From: Lactarius indigo
Lineage: Eukaryota > Basidiomycota > Agaricomycetes > Russulales > Russulaceae
DNA length: 64,000 nucleotides
NCBI GenBank assembly: GCA_025766275.1
Contig: JAFKAC010000069.1
Location: 248,001-312,000, forward strand
Reading direction: 5' to 3'
The notes beneath the pieces were generated by a model. That model saw only the letters and a list, made by a program, of their open reading frames with translations. It did not search any database and had not been told where the DNA came from. The position numbers were made by a program, and so were the translations under genes. Position 1 is the stretch's first letter; every line of letters begins with the position of its first letter. Below, piece after piece: positions 21,420-32,414 of the stretch.

Positions 21420-23672
21420 CACTTGCGGCGCTCTACATCGTATTAGACGCTGATGGTGATCTTTCAGAGATCACCAGAACAAACCCCAGCCTTAAGAGGC
21501 ATAAGTATTACCAACCTGGGGCCAAGTTCCCCCAGGACATCTTGGACTTGTTGCTGAGCGAGGGTTGCTGGTGGGAAACCCTTGGTGAGTCATTACAAAC
21601 TGTCTCATTTGTTTTCTCAATGTCTCCCCACAGTTGCCAAGTCTCAAAATGTGGGACCACCACCAAAGACAGTCCCACATCACCTGCCGAGGGTGAAGCT
21701 CATCCTGCCGGATCCGCCTGCCGACTATGCAGCAATGCAGGTGGATGGGTTGCAGAAGGTGAGTAATTATATCTCTATTCCTCTGATCATTCTGACTTCC
21801 TCCAACAGTTGCTAAGGGCCACCCACAACTGAAGGCAGCACAAAAAGGCTGCTGAAGCTGCTGCCATGGCTGATTTGAGGAAGCGTAAGCAGCCTTTGCC
21901 TTCAGGCGACAAGGCCAAGAAGCACCACGCAGGGCCCATGCAGCAGCAATGTAGGCCTGCACTCAATGACAAGGATGAGTTTGAGAGTGAGGAAGACGAC
22001 AGCAAGAGCAACAGCTCCAGTGACAATGGCTATGAAGAAGAGGATGAGATCGAGGAGGAAGACAAGATTGAGGAGGACAATGAGGAGGATGAGGAGGATG
22101 AGATCGATGACAACAACAACAACAAAGATGAAGACGGCAAGGGCGCAGAGGGTGAGGGAGAAAATGAGGACGAGGGGTATAAGTTCGAGGTGCATATTCA
22201 TTATCTTTTCATTATTCGCAGCTAAAGGAAATATAAATAGTGCTCTTGATGCGCCCGTGCAGGGGTCAACTGCCAGACAAGGCCAACAGGGCCTTGCATT
22301 TGCTGCAAGGAGAAGAAGCAGCAATGCAGTCTGATGCCCATCAATGTGAAGACAGGCAAGGCAGATCAGTGGATGCTGACAGCCAGGCAGGTCTTCAAGT
22401 TCCACCTTGAGCAGCTCAAGGGGAAGCAGCCAAGGCACGGGGTCAGGGTGGGTTCAAACTCGGTAGTGTTGGCCTCGAGGATGGTTGGGAGGATGAAGCT
22501 GGACAGCGGGTCATCTCATGGCCATTCTTGCTTGGCAGCTTCAGTTTCACCATCTGCAGCTGAGTCGCCCGCCCCACCCTCTACAGCTGAGTTGCCAGTC
22601 CCACCCTCTGCAGAGCTGTTCCCTGCTGTTGATGCAGCTGCTGAGCCCTCTGTCCCTACTCCTGCTTCCATTCCCATTATCTCTCCTGCCACCACCCCTT
22701 CCACTGTTGCCGCCATTCCTCCTACCACTGCTGCCACCATTCCCCCTGCCGCTGCCACTCCCATTCCCCCTACCCCTGCCGCCGACTCTCCTGTTCCCAT
22801 TGACAACCACTCCCCTTCCATAGCCCTCGCTCTCTGTCGGCACATGTCATTGAAGAGGAAGAAACTTGTGCCATATGTCTTGGTGCCGAACCCACCACCC
22901 TCAGTCTCCTCCTCACAAAAGCAATGTTGATAAGTGACCCTTGCGCACTTAGCGGCTCGTACGGACCGGACTTGCAGCATGGACTGCTTTAGATTAGATT
23001 AATTGGACCTGTACATTACTTACATTTGATCTGTACAATCTAGCGCTAATCATTGCGTCATGTATGACATCATGTACTATGACATCATGTAGAACACTCC
23101 GGACACTTCATTGTACTCAGTCCTTTGTTCTCCTTTAGTTCTTATCTTTATTATGATGTCACTATGATATCATCCTTGTCTGGACTTTCCTTGTTCTTGC
23201 ACACCTTGTTCCCTTTACACACACTCCTTTGTCCTGTTGTAGAACAATGCGTCCCTTGTATTCTGTGACACTCTGTTACTTACCTTGTAGTTGTGTCACC
23301 CTCCTGTATAGTATAAGTAGTAGTGCTTGTACGCTCCTGGTCCACATCAGTTCCCTCACTGTTGTGTGCCAGGTATGTCTCTTCCTCTCAATTGTATAAT
23401 CAGTTCCCTCACTGTTGTGTGCCAGACTTCCACTCTGCTTCACTCTGCTTGACACCCCTGTGCTGCTTCCAGTCACCCTCTATATCTCACCACAGTCTTA
23501 TCAGTCACTGTGAGTATAGTTCTTATGTGTCTGTTCATCAAGCAAAGCTCTGCCACTCAGGAGTCGCAAGTGCCATCTCCCAGCAGCAGCAGCATGGAGG
23601 CCTTGGAAAGAAGGGTAGCTGCAATTGAAGAATGGATACACACACAAGATGAGAACTGGAAGGGTGGATTGT
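21420..23672 (+). pseudogene. Decayed multi-exon gene with CxxC motif and coiled coil, split by solo LTR
   Basis: Exon-like pieces: about 21420-21584 (KYYQPGAKFPQDILDLLLSE), intron 21585-21633 (GTGAGT...CAG), 21634-21758 (RVKLILPDPPADYAAMQVDG), intron 21759-21808, then 21809-22189 with one extra base near 21845. The last piece has a long acidic run. After an intron near 22190-22263 comes a Cys motif (CICCKEKKQQC), a basic segment and a Ser/Pro/Ala-rich region to 22924. A solo copia LTR interrupts here. Removing it with one AGCAA copy restores the frame, which ends in a predicted coiled coil (MEALERRVAAIEEWI) at stop 23670-23672. The Cys motif is reminiscent of repeated DNA-binding-like genes of agaricomycetes, but I assign no function. 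Confidence 0.55.
22925..23540 (+). repeat. Solo copia LTR inside the decayed gene
   Basis: A 616-bp copia LTR on the plus strand flanked by exact 5-bp repeats AGCAA (22920-22924 and 23541-23545), with no internal sequence. Confidence 0.94.
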
Positions 23673-24449
23673 AAGACCTTTTTCATACTTTACGCATTTT
23701 CGGCATCTTTTTTGTCCTGTTCACTATTTCTCTCTGCCTCAGTATCTCTTTACATACTTGTCTCACATCTAGCTAGTTCACTGCCCTACTGTACAATTTC
23801 TGTATCAAATTCAATCTCCATTTGCTGTCTTGTTTCGCCCTGTGTGATTGTGAGTTGGTCATAATGTTTCAGCAGCTGTTCAGAGCTGGTCAAATAACTC
23901 ACAAACAGTCTGATTTTATCGCTTAGAGTCAGTGGAGGATTCCTCAGCGTTTGAGAATATCTACCTCCCCAAATATTTTCAGATCTCCGAAATCTTATTT
24001 ACCAAGGCAGCAAAAATGTTGGCTTGAGCTGCCACAACACTAGATCATTGTCAAGGCATTTAATGGTGCTGAAAATTTGCACAACACATGTATAGATAGA
24101 TATTTACGTTACACTCTGAGAGACGCTTGGTACAAGTGAGAATTCAGAAAAGGGATGTGAGGGAGATACTAATCATCTGCAGTGGTGCATGCCCCTTGCT
24201 CCTCCTCCTTCTAGTGACCCACTCTGGTCCTGGCAGACATGCCGCTGCTCCTATTGGACACATTCACCTTCTAGAGTCAATGAGGAAGCTATCACTTACT
24301 TAATTTGCTTAGCCTGCTCAGTAGGCCGCGTTACACATGCTGAGCACCGAGTGTCATTCTGTGCATTTGTCAAATGGTGATCAACTTTCTGGCGCTTGGA
24401 GGGGGGGGTATCGGCAGTTGCCTGAGTAAGAGGCCCTGAGTGAGAGGCG
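23673..24449. other. No gene recognised
   Basis: AT-rich sequence follows the stop of the decayed gene. A short frame at 24189-24380 is Cys/Ser-rich without a recognisable domain. I see no RNA gene or repeat structure. Confidence 0.5.
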
Positions 24450-24991
24450 CTAGATTGAATTTAGGTCACTTACATGGTTATCAGGGGAGCATTCCTGGGC
24501 AGGACCTGTCCTTGAGCTGCCAATGGGAGCTGGGTGCTGCGTGATGATGCGAGGGTGAGGGCAAGGGCGAGGGCAAGTCTGAGTCCAAGTGTGAGGAGGT
24601 GGAGGAGGTGGTGGGGGGTTGGGAGGGTGTGGGGGCAGAATTCCCCCATCTTCTTGCATCGGCAGCTCCTCATGAGGCTGCTGGCCATTGGCACTCTGGT
24701 GAGGGTGAGGCCAAAGTTACAGAAACATAAGGGAGCTCAGCTACTTACACTGCTTGGACTCCCAGCACCATCTTCTTGGCTTTGTCCATTAGACCCACCC
24801 CTGGTTGAATGCTCACCATCATAATGCTTGTTAGCCTTATCCACTTTCTTGAAGCGGAATGGGATCTCACCAGCAGCTCACCTCTGTATCCAGTGCTTGA
24901 ATAGGGAGTTGGCATCATCAAGACGAATGTGATGGTATTGTGTCAGAGTGACCCCCTCCAGCAGGTACTCAGCAGCGATAAAGTTGCCTTG
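24450..24991 (-). pseudogene. Exons of an unrecognised gene, cut by gypsy C
   Basis: Minus-strand coding pieces start at the LTR border (24991) with NFIAAEYLLEGVTLTQYHHI and LDDANSLFKHWIQR, then a basic and acidic segment. After a probable intron near 24690-24760 comes a Pro/His-rich region. The 5' part is missing because an LTR abuts it. No domain is recognised. Confidence 0.4.
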
Positions 24992-25466
24992 TGTTACGAT
25001 TGCACGTGTTGAACCCTTACTGTACCGGTTGTGACTACAGCAGTAAGGTAGATTAGTCACGGACTTAGGGGATTATGATGTAGTACGATAGGAGATTCAT
25101 GCGATTGCTGACTGACACTTGACTCGATCCTAGTACTGGTAGTATTAGTATTAGGATTGTGCTACTTACGCGATACATCAGACGCTACAATACAGTGACC
25201 CATAGCAGCACTTGAAAGCCTGCTCAACTTGTATTTAAGGAAGCTGTGGAAGACCAAGATACACCATCTTGGTCTTCTTCAATCGTCACTTCTCTGCCTC
25301 ATATTCTATCCCAGTTGTGTGGGACTTCTATTTGAATGAGCCTTTGCCTGCGTAGTGCCTGCAAGCATCTACATTTGCCTTCGTGCCATACATCTCATGA
25401 CATGTCCAGCTAAGTTGACAGTCGCTTTCCAAGCTCAAGTCGAGCTAATGTCCTGACGGCGTTACA
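24992..25466 (+). repeat. 5' LTR of gypsy C
   Basis: A 475-bp LTR (TGTTACG...GCGTTACA). A TATTTAAG box near 25232 is followed by a perfect 12-bp hairpin (25249-25260 with 25266-25277), conserved in the D LTR at 58046-58074. Flanks (ccttg and ttaag) do not match, as expected when the right side is internal sequence. Confidence 0.85.
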
Positions 25467-25468
25467 TT

Positions 25469-25479
25469 AAGACCAAGAT
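25469..25479 (+). promoter_or_regulatory. Self-priming PBS of gypsy C
   Basis: AAGACCAAGAT lies 2 nt after the LTR and is the exact complement of ATCTTGGTCTT at 25266-25276, in the hairpin at the predicted RNA start. Confidence 0.7.
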
Positions 25480-25993
25480 ATTCCATTGTGGCGACTGCTA
25501 ATACTCACGACCAGTGGACGAACTTCCATCCATATAACTTAGAACGAAGAGGAGACCGAAACGTACCCACCTGATTTTTGGGACAGCCCAGTAGAGAGAA
25601 CGAGGCAACAAAACAGGATATTTCGTCGAGTTCAACAGACCTATGAGGTTCCGACCTGTTGAGTTCAATTTCGAACATTTGTGTTGGGTAGAGATTACGT
25701 GGAACCCGATAGATCACCGCTGGGATGTTATCAGACCAGCAGGAAGGAATTACCAGTGCAACATTGATACGCAAGAACTCAACTCATGAGTGGACTGGGG
25801 ACCAATTGACAGACAGTTACAAGAACATTCAACCAGAGAAGCCATTAGTGAAGAAACAGAAGAAGAAGAATAAAGCGAAGAAGCCCGACCACAAAGTGTC
25901 AGACCAATCGAACAGTACACTATCCAACAAGCTGAGTCCCTACACATTTCTGAACAGCCGAAAGTCATCCACGTACGATCACCCACAGCAGAA

Positions 25994-26471
25994 ATGGCAA
26001 CCACCACCTTAACCGCAGAAGAAATCATCACCATCTGAGAGCAGGCTGCACGAGACGCAGCTGAAGCCATATGACAAGGATCACAAGTACACCTACTCCC
26101 GATCAAACCAGAAACCAGAGTACGAATGACCACAGACGATGCGGCAATCTTCAGAGCCATAGGGCCTGACCAAGGAGATCCACCATCAGCCAAGCAACAA
26201 GGGATACCCCTGGACCCACCACCAGGAAGGGGAGGACCCCCAGGGGACAACTTTCCGCACCGACAAAGTGGAGGGGGGCTGCCCCTGGACATACCAAGAG
26301 GAGGCCTGCCGGCAGGAGGACCACTGGGTGGAGGAGCCCTGGGAGGAGGAGGACATGGACATGAAAAACTAACAGGTGAGCCCCCATCCATATTTGATGG
26401 CGACCGTACCAAGGTGGACTCATTCCTCACACAATGGCATGTCTATTGGGGGATGAACCTTGATGCCCCCG
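25994..26471 (+). pseudogene. gag: Gypsy C gag N-terminus, two stops, truncated
   Basis: The frame begins at ATG 25994 (MATTTLTAEEIITI) and is interrupted by TGA at 26036-26038 and 26072-26074, both at positions where CGA (Arg) fits. It continues through a Gly/Pro-rich low-complexity stretch into a Gag-like segment (PPSIFDGDRTKVDSFLTQWH) and is lost at 26471. An upstream basic frame (25725-26012) may be an additional leader-encoded piece. Confidence 0.7.
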
Positions 26472-26472
26472 T

Positions 26473-27160
26473 TGTAACGTTACAGTAGGAACGTTCAGCT
26501 CGGCGTGAGCAAGTCTGGTCTTTCTATGTCAATAGGCAAGGGTTCAGCTGGTAATGGCAAGGTTTAAGTGGTTAACAAGGATCTCAGAGTATGACACAAT
26601 ACTCAAGATGTGAGTGGAGTTCAAGGGGGTTCAAGAGGTTCGACGATTTAGCAGAGAGTTATCCCAAGGGAATGGGAAAACAATGTATACTGTGATGGTA
26701 AAGAAGTCGAGTCTAAGGATACAAGCTACCTAGGGCCAAACTTATATAGAAAAAGGTTTGTTTGTGTGGAACAAACAAATGGCGCAATCCACAGCAAGTG
26801 TGAGAAGAAAGTACAGCAATCCACAGCAGGCACGGGAAAAAGAAGAAAGTGTGCACAGCTATCCGCAGTAAGTGTGAGAAGAAACAAGGATATAAAAGGC
26901 AAGTGAGACATGTCTCAGTTTTAACAAAAGTGAGACACCTGCCATCAAAGGGTGCATTTAGCCCAAGTATAGTAGTAATAAAGACTTATAAGGACAATGA
27001 GTGTCTCATTGTCTCACTTTGCACTAGGAGAGAATCTTAAGGCTCCTAGTGCGCAGCAAGTCCAAGAAAGGGAAAGCCAAGAAAGGAAAGACTTTCCCGC
27101 GAACGCAAGTGTAAGTAAGACACTAATAGTAAAGTCAAAACAAGTCCAGTCCGTAACAGG
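26473..27160 (+). repeat. Possible LTR (family H)
   Basis: The segment starts TGTAACG and could end GTAACA at 27160. It has a GATATAAAAGG box near 26889 and AATAAAG near 26975, the order seen in an LTR. No partner copy and no target duplication were found, and the 3' boundary is uncertain. Confidence 0.35.
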
Positions 27161-27466
27161 CTTCCCCTTGACTTCGCCCCCACCCTCTTCCTGTCTTACT
27201 GGTCAGCCCAGTGACATGTGACCTTTGGACTTAGGCCTTTGCGCTCGTCCATTGCTACCAACTCAGTCACCTCCATGTAGGGGCTGTTACAGACCAGTCT
27301 TTTCCACCTTAGCACAGGGGGGCTGCCGCAGACTCAGCCACCTTAGTACAGGGGTTGTTACAGAAGACCTTAGGAGTCCTTTCACTCAGTGGGGATCCGA
27401 CTCAGAGTCCTTTGCCTCAGGCAGGATCTGTTACAGAACAACACATGCCCCCGCAGAGGCGTGACA
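27161..27466. other. Unresolved stretch with GGGGCTGTTACAG-like repeats
   Basis: Four loosely repeated motifs ending TGTTACAG occur between 27280 and 27436. The nonamer ATGCCCCCG at 26463-26471 recurs at 27445-27453, which could mark a duplication around the inserted LTR-like block. Nothing coding is seen. Confidence 0.3.
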
Positions 27467-28107
27467 CATTTCGTGTTCTGGACAGCCTTTGAGAGCTGTC
27501 GTGCAGTGGCCTTCCTTGCGGCGCTGTATGCGTCAGTGAGGGTTGCCACCATGGAAGTGCAATCTGCGTTCCATCAAGGTGCAGCACGTGCCATGTTGTG
27601 TCCCTTGCATTTCATCATCGCACTGCAAGCCTCATTGAAGGTGTTGTAGATGCGGTTGAGAATGGTGTCAATCTCCTCCATGGTGCAAAGGGGACCACGC
27701 AAGGTGGGGGAGTGGACTTCCATGAGCCAGCACCACTCCTTCCTCCCATCAGTGTCAAGGTCAGTGGAGAACACGTTGGTAGCATCTTCCTGGGGGCTGC
27801 GGAAGTGGACACATGTGCACATAAGCATGCAGACAACTACATGGTCTGATCTGACTGATCCCTCCCAGTCCACCTTAGTGCCTTGAAAGGTACCCTGCAT
27901 TACAGTAGCAAAGTTCCTCCAGCAAAGGTCCAGCATACTGTCCCTCTGCCATTGAGCAACAGTGCCATGCTACGTGGGTACACCAGGTATATTAAGCAAC
28001 TCAAGCATCTGCATTGATGCCCAAGTCATGAGTCGAGCCGCCTGTGGCAAGGGTTGCCAGCCCTTGGGAGACCACAGATGGCTGTGAAGGTTAAAATCAC
28101 CAGCCAA
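27467..28107 (-). pseudogene. LINE endonuclease fragment
   Basis: The minus strand encodes the C-terminal half of an APE-type endonuclease of non-LTR retrotransposons: GDFNLHSHLW, then LDLCWRN, VRSDHVVV and a linker before RT (WNADCTSMVATLTDAYSAAR). Stops interrupt it after NIPGVPT and at the Trp before WNADC, where TGG to TGA is likely. The N-terminal half is replaced by the minisatellite at 28111. Confidence 0.75.
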
Positions 28108-28110
28108 GAG

Positions 28111-28355
28111 GGTGGGGGTGGGGGTGTGTTTGAGGGGGATGGGGGTGTGTTTGGGGGGGGATGGGGGTGTGTTTGAGGGGGATGGGGGTGTGCTTTGGGG
28201 GGATGGGTGTATGTTTGGGGGGGGATTGGGAGGGAGGTGGGGGCATGTTTGGGGGGGGGTGGGGGTGTGTTTGAGGGGGATGGGGGTGTGCTTTGGGGGG
28301 ATGGGTGTATGTTTGGGGTGGGGGTGGGGGTGTGTTTTGGGGGGGAGGTGGGGGA
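28111..28355. repeat. G-rich minisatellite, left block
   Basis: Loosely periodic units of roughly 20-25 bp such as GGGGGGATGGGGGTGTGCTT and GGGGGGATGGGTGTATGTTT. The G strand is the plus strand. It continues after a solo LTR at 29052. Confidence 0.9.
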
Positions 28356-29051
28356 TGTCACGAACCTATAAACCTGGTCGTGACTCAAGGCACTTAGAGC
28401 CGGACCGGACTGGACTGGGCTTATGTCATCAACTTCCTAAAGGGGAAATCCGAGAGCGGAGTTTGAATTTCACCCTCCGATAGTCACGTGATGTGTCACG
28501 TGATTACTCTGTCTTTCCAAGTCACATGTGCACTTGCACGTGTATCAATCAACGGTTGATCGTTTATCAATCAACGAAGATAATCAACCAAGTCACAAGG
28601 AACACGTGTTCTAATCACGGGTTCCGCAGCTGCTGCAGAATCACGCCACTATGGCGCAATATGGCGTCATCGACTGCGGCGCAGTCGTACCATGCTTATC
28701 CCTTATTCTGATTGGACAGTATTAATACCTAGTCTCTAGAATGTTCCAATCCGCAGTATTGCGCAGCACTCGTGGACGGGCCCTAAGCCTGCCCTAAACC
28801 TATGCACAGACCACCCCCTGTAGTATATAAGCTAGTGCAATCTATCGGACAGTCCCTCAGACTGTCCACTTATGACATCTTCCCTCTCTTGCCTCTCAGC
28901 TCCCTCGAGTGCCCCACCTTGTGTGCGCCACTATCTTCTTTGAGCCAAGATGCTTCCTCTTTACCCCCTTCGACGTTCTCTCTGTCTCTTCCTCGCCCGC
29001 CATCGTCTTCAACCGTACCCCTCGCTGTCGAGTGACAGTGAGTTCATCACA
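28356..29051 (+). repeat. Solo LTR of the gypsy F family inside the minisatellite
   Basis: A 696-bp LTR (TGTCACGAACC...TCATCACA) similar to 20725-21399 reversed, with TATATAAG and the GGACAGTCC/GGACTGTCC-type hairpin. It is flanked by exact 5-bp repeats GGGGA (28351-28355 and 29052-29056). No internal sequence is left. Confidence 0.9.
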
Positions 29052-30468
29052 GGGGAATGTTTGGGGGGGATGGGGGCATGGTTGGAGGGGGGTGGGGGTG
29101 TGTTTGGGGGGGATGGGGGTGTGCTTTGGGGGGATGGGTGTATATTTGGGGGGGAGGTGGGGGCATGTTTGGGCGGGGGGTGGGGGTGTGTTTGGGGGGA
29201 TGGGGGTGTGCTTTGGGGGAATGGGTGTATGTTTGGGGGGGGGGTGGGGGTGTGTTTTGGGGGGGAGGTGGGGGAATGTTTGGGGGGGATGGGGGTGTGC
29301 TTTGGGGGGGGTGGGGGTGTGCTTTGGGGGGATGGGTGTATATTTGGGGGGGGGTTGGGGGGGAGGTAGGGGCATGTTTGGGCGGGGGGTGGGGGTGTGT
29401 TTGGGGGGATGGGGGTGTGCTTTGGGGGAATAGGTGTATGTTTGAGGGGGGTTTGGGGGGGAGGTGGGGGCATGTGTGGAGGGGGGGGTGGGGGTGTGTT
29501 TGGGGGGGATGGGGGTGTGCTTTGGGGGGATGGGTGTATGTTTGGGGGGGGGTTTGGTGGGATGGGTGTGTGTTTGGGGGGGGTGGGGGCATGTTTGGGG
29601 GGGATGGGGGCATTTTTGAGGGGGATGGGGGTGTGCTTTGGGGGGATGGGTGTATATTTGGGGGGAATGGGGGTGTGCTTTGGGGGGATGGGTGTATATT
29701 TGAGGGGGGCTTGGGGGGGAGGTAGGGGCATGTTTGGGGGGGGGTGGGGGTGTGTTTGAGGGGGATGGGGGTGTGCTTTGGGGGGATGGGTGTATGTTAG
29801 GGGGGGGGTGGGGGTGTGTTTAGGGAGGGGTGAGGGCGTGTTTGAGGGGGATGGGGGTGTGCCTTGAGGGGATGGGTGTATATTTGGGGGGGGGGTTTGG
29901 GGGGGGGTGGGGGCATGTTTGAGGGGGATGGGTGTGTGCTTTGGGGGGATGGGTGTATATTTGGGGGGGGTTTGGGGGGGGGGGGGGTGGGGGTGTGTTT
30001 GGGGGGGATGGGGGCATTTTTGAGGGGGATGGGTGTGTGCTTTGGGGGGATGGGTGTATATTTGGGGGGGGGTTTGGGGGGGAGGTGGGGGCATGTTTGG
30101 GGGGGTGGGGGCATGTTTGGGGGGGGGGTGGGGGTGTGTTTGACGGGGATGGGGGTGTGCTTTTGGGGGATGGGTGTATATTTGGGGGGGGTTTGGGGGG
30201 GAGGTGGGGGCATGTTTGAGGGGGGGTTGGGGGTGTGCTTTGGGGGGATGGGTGTATATTTGGGGGGGCTTGGGGGGGAGGTGGGGGCGTGTTTGGTGGG
30301 GATGGGGGTGTGCTTTGGGGGGATGGGTATATGTTTGGGGGGGTGGGTATGCTTTGGGGGGATGGGTGTATATTTGGGGGGGGTTGGGGGGGAGGTGGGG
30401 GCATGTTTGGGTGGGGGTGGGGGTGTGTTTGGGGGGGGTGGGGGCATGTTTGGGGGGAATGGGGGGCC
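29052..30468. repeat. G-rich minisatellite, main block
   Basis: About 1.4 kb of the same G-run repeat as 28111-28355. Nearly every unit has runs of five to thirteen G, so G-quadruplex formation is likely on the plus strand. The long Pro/His/Thr-rich minus frames across it are by-products of the repeat. Confidence 0.93.
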
Positions 30469-31205
30469 TCTTAGAATACAGCGAGTGATGGCTTAGATCA
30501 GCGGCCAGTTAATTGGGGCCACATCATAGTACTTGATAGTCTGACACCAAATGTGGGGGTATAGCTTTCTGAGGGTATGGGTGATGGAGTTCGGATGTTA
30601 TACAGATATCGAACTTCATTTGAGAACAGGCCAGTCCAAGTCATGATGGGTGCCATCAGCAACGAGTCATACCATGTGCGGGGAGTTGGTGTGTTCGATG
30701 GTCACGGTGTGTGTGTGTAACTTGCTTGAACTTTCGCCATTTGACTTGCAAGCGCGCCAGGATCAGTCCAGAACTCCCCAGCTTCAATCGTCAACTCTGT
30801 CGCAGAGGGCTTTGAAATCGACATACTCACACACATCTTTCTTCAAGATTGTGTCCCACGATACAGTATAGTGCAGCTAGGACACTTGCATGTAGTCCCT
30901 AGCTTGAGAGGTTGACAACACATGTCAATGTGTGTGGGTGCGCAAGCTGTAAGGTACACAGGGTGAAGGGCATACCAAGATCTTGATCAAGATTGTTGAA
31001 GGTTTTATGAATGTGCAAACTTGAAAGTGTGTCTACATGTCATCAGGCAGTCGTAGTCATTTTGTATAGAGTACTATCGATTTGTTGCTTGCACCGTGCG
31101 TGTGAGTTACGCAATTCAAATACAGACTTTCAACCAGTGCACCAAGCACTGAGGTTTTATATCAATCTGACCTTCTTTTACGCCCCCTGACTCAGAGACC
31201 CAACC
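30469..31205. other. No gene recognised
   Basis: Mixed sequence after the minisatellite, without a supportable ORF, LTR or RNA gene. It contains a short GT microsatellite near 30700. Confidence 0.5.
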
Positions 31206-32114
31206 ATGATCATCCCCACAGAAATGATAGGCATGGAGCTGCACCACAATTCAGAGGAGGAAAGTCCTTGGGAAACTCTCACCACCCAACAAAAGGAAAT
31301 ACGCCACCAAATCCTCAAAATAGAGAGGGATTACGCAAATTGGAAGGCTGACGAATATTGAAAACTGGTGGAGCAATTTTGCAATGGGCTTGGGCATGCG
31401 GCAGCTGAGCCTGCAGATGGCCAGCTACCAGTCACCAGTTCGTCATCCCGGTCTGCACCTGCCAGTGTCACACCCTCCAGCCAGCTCTCGGGCCCTACAT
31501 CTCAGCAGCAGCAGCCACGCCAACCCAGCCTCGTAGCACAGCAAGACGATGGTAGTCATGAGTGCCAACTACGGTTAGTTTTGACTGTGGTGCACCTCAG
31601 AGATCTTACCCACCCTGTGCCAACAGAATGTTGACACTCTCAGATCTCCCAGTGGAACTGCCCCAGGTAGTGCACTGCACACATCCAGAGAATGGAGAGG
31701 CTTTCAATGGCATCATCACCACCTTGTGTGCTGACAACAGCGCCCTTAGCCATGACCGCACCGTGATCTTTGGTGCTGCGGGACTTCGTGATTACCAGCT
31801 GACACTATGGGAGACTGCCTTGGCCAGAGAGACTCCCAAGATAACTTGGGGAGCATTCACTGATGTATTTGGAGGCAGTCTGAATTCCAAGCAACCAATA
31901 GGTAGAAGGGTCCCAGGCTATATGGGAAATATGATCTGCACGAGCAAGGGGAGACAACCATTCGCACCAGCGTATATTGGGGAGCCAGGTGTGCTACTCT
32001 ATCATCTGGGCTTGGATACTGCCCCTTTGCTTGAGACCAAGGAGTTCCATGTCCTTGTTGATTCGTCAGTGAGGAAAAAAGCCACTCTTAAGTATTGTGG
32101 CATCTACACCAGGG
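31206..32114 (+). pseudogene. Two-exon gene of unknown function, 3' end replaced by LTR
   Basis: Exon 1 starts at ATG 31206 and encodes an acidic start, then a Ser/Gln/Pro-rich linker. A TGA after WKADEY (where TGG fits) interrupts it. Intron 31574-31626 has GTTAGT and CAACAG ends and preserves the frame. Exon 2 (31627-32114) encodes a folded-looking domain (LSDLPVELPQVVHCTHPENG; YIGEPGVLLYHLGLDTAPLL; KYCGIYTRV). The last part loosely recalls the DUF6697 family of basidiomycetes, but that match needs a profile search. The gene is cut at 32115 by a gypsy C-type LTR. Confidence 0.55.
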
Positions 32115-32383
32115 TGTTACAGTTGGACCCTTACTGTACCGGTTGTGGCTATGACTGTAAGGAAGATTAGTCACAGACTTGGGGTTTACGATAGGAGTTA
32201 GGAGTTGTGGGGTGACTTGATCCTAGTACAGGTAGTCGTAGTATTAGGATTGCGGTACTTACGCGATACATTGGATGCTACGATATGATGACTCATAGCA
32301 GCGCTTGAAAGCCTGCTCGATATGTATTTAAGATAGCTGCGGAAGACCAAGACACACCATCTTGGTCTTTTTCAATTGTCACT

Positions 32384-32385
<2 letters not shown>
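32115..32385 (+). repeat. Truncated gypsy C/D-type LTR
   Basis: The first 271 bp match the start of the 24992-25466 and 57845-58308 LTRs, including the GAAGACCAAG...CTTGGTCTT hairpin. It ends abruptly at the poly(T) of a minus-strand LINE at 32386. Confidence 0.85.

Positions 32386-32414
<29 letters not shown>

Larger units (their letters stand above)
24992..26471 (+). mobile_element. Gypsy C: 5' end of a Ty3/gypsy element
   Basis: It consists of an LTR (24992-25466), a self-priming PBS and the start of gag, then breaks off at about 26471 where other LTR-like sequence begins. Protease through integrase are absent. The LTR is clearly related to the gypsy D LTR (57845-58308). Confidence 0.8.

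Noticed and set aside
22334..22843. Antisense Gly/Arg-rich and Val/Ala-rich ORFs opposite the Ser/Pro region
   Set aside because: They are shadows of a low-complexity coding region on the plus strand.
26473..27465. A complete solo LTR between the two ATGCCCCCG nonamers
   Set aside because: The nonamers are not adjacent to TG/CA ends and Ty3 duplications are 5 bp, so I kept only a low-confidence LTR call.
29009..30447. Long Pro/His/Thr-rich minus-strand and Gly-rich plus-strand ORFs (up to 361 codons)
   Set aside because: They are translations of the G-run minisatellite, open in several frames at once, with no domain or start context.
28111..30468. G-rich repeat considered as telomere
   Set aside because: Units are long and irregular, not TTAGGG-type, and the tract is internal with transposons on both sides.
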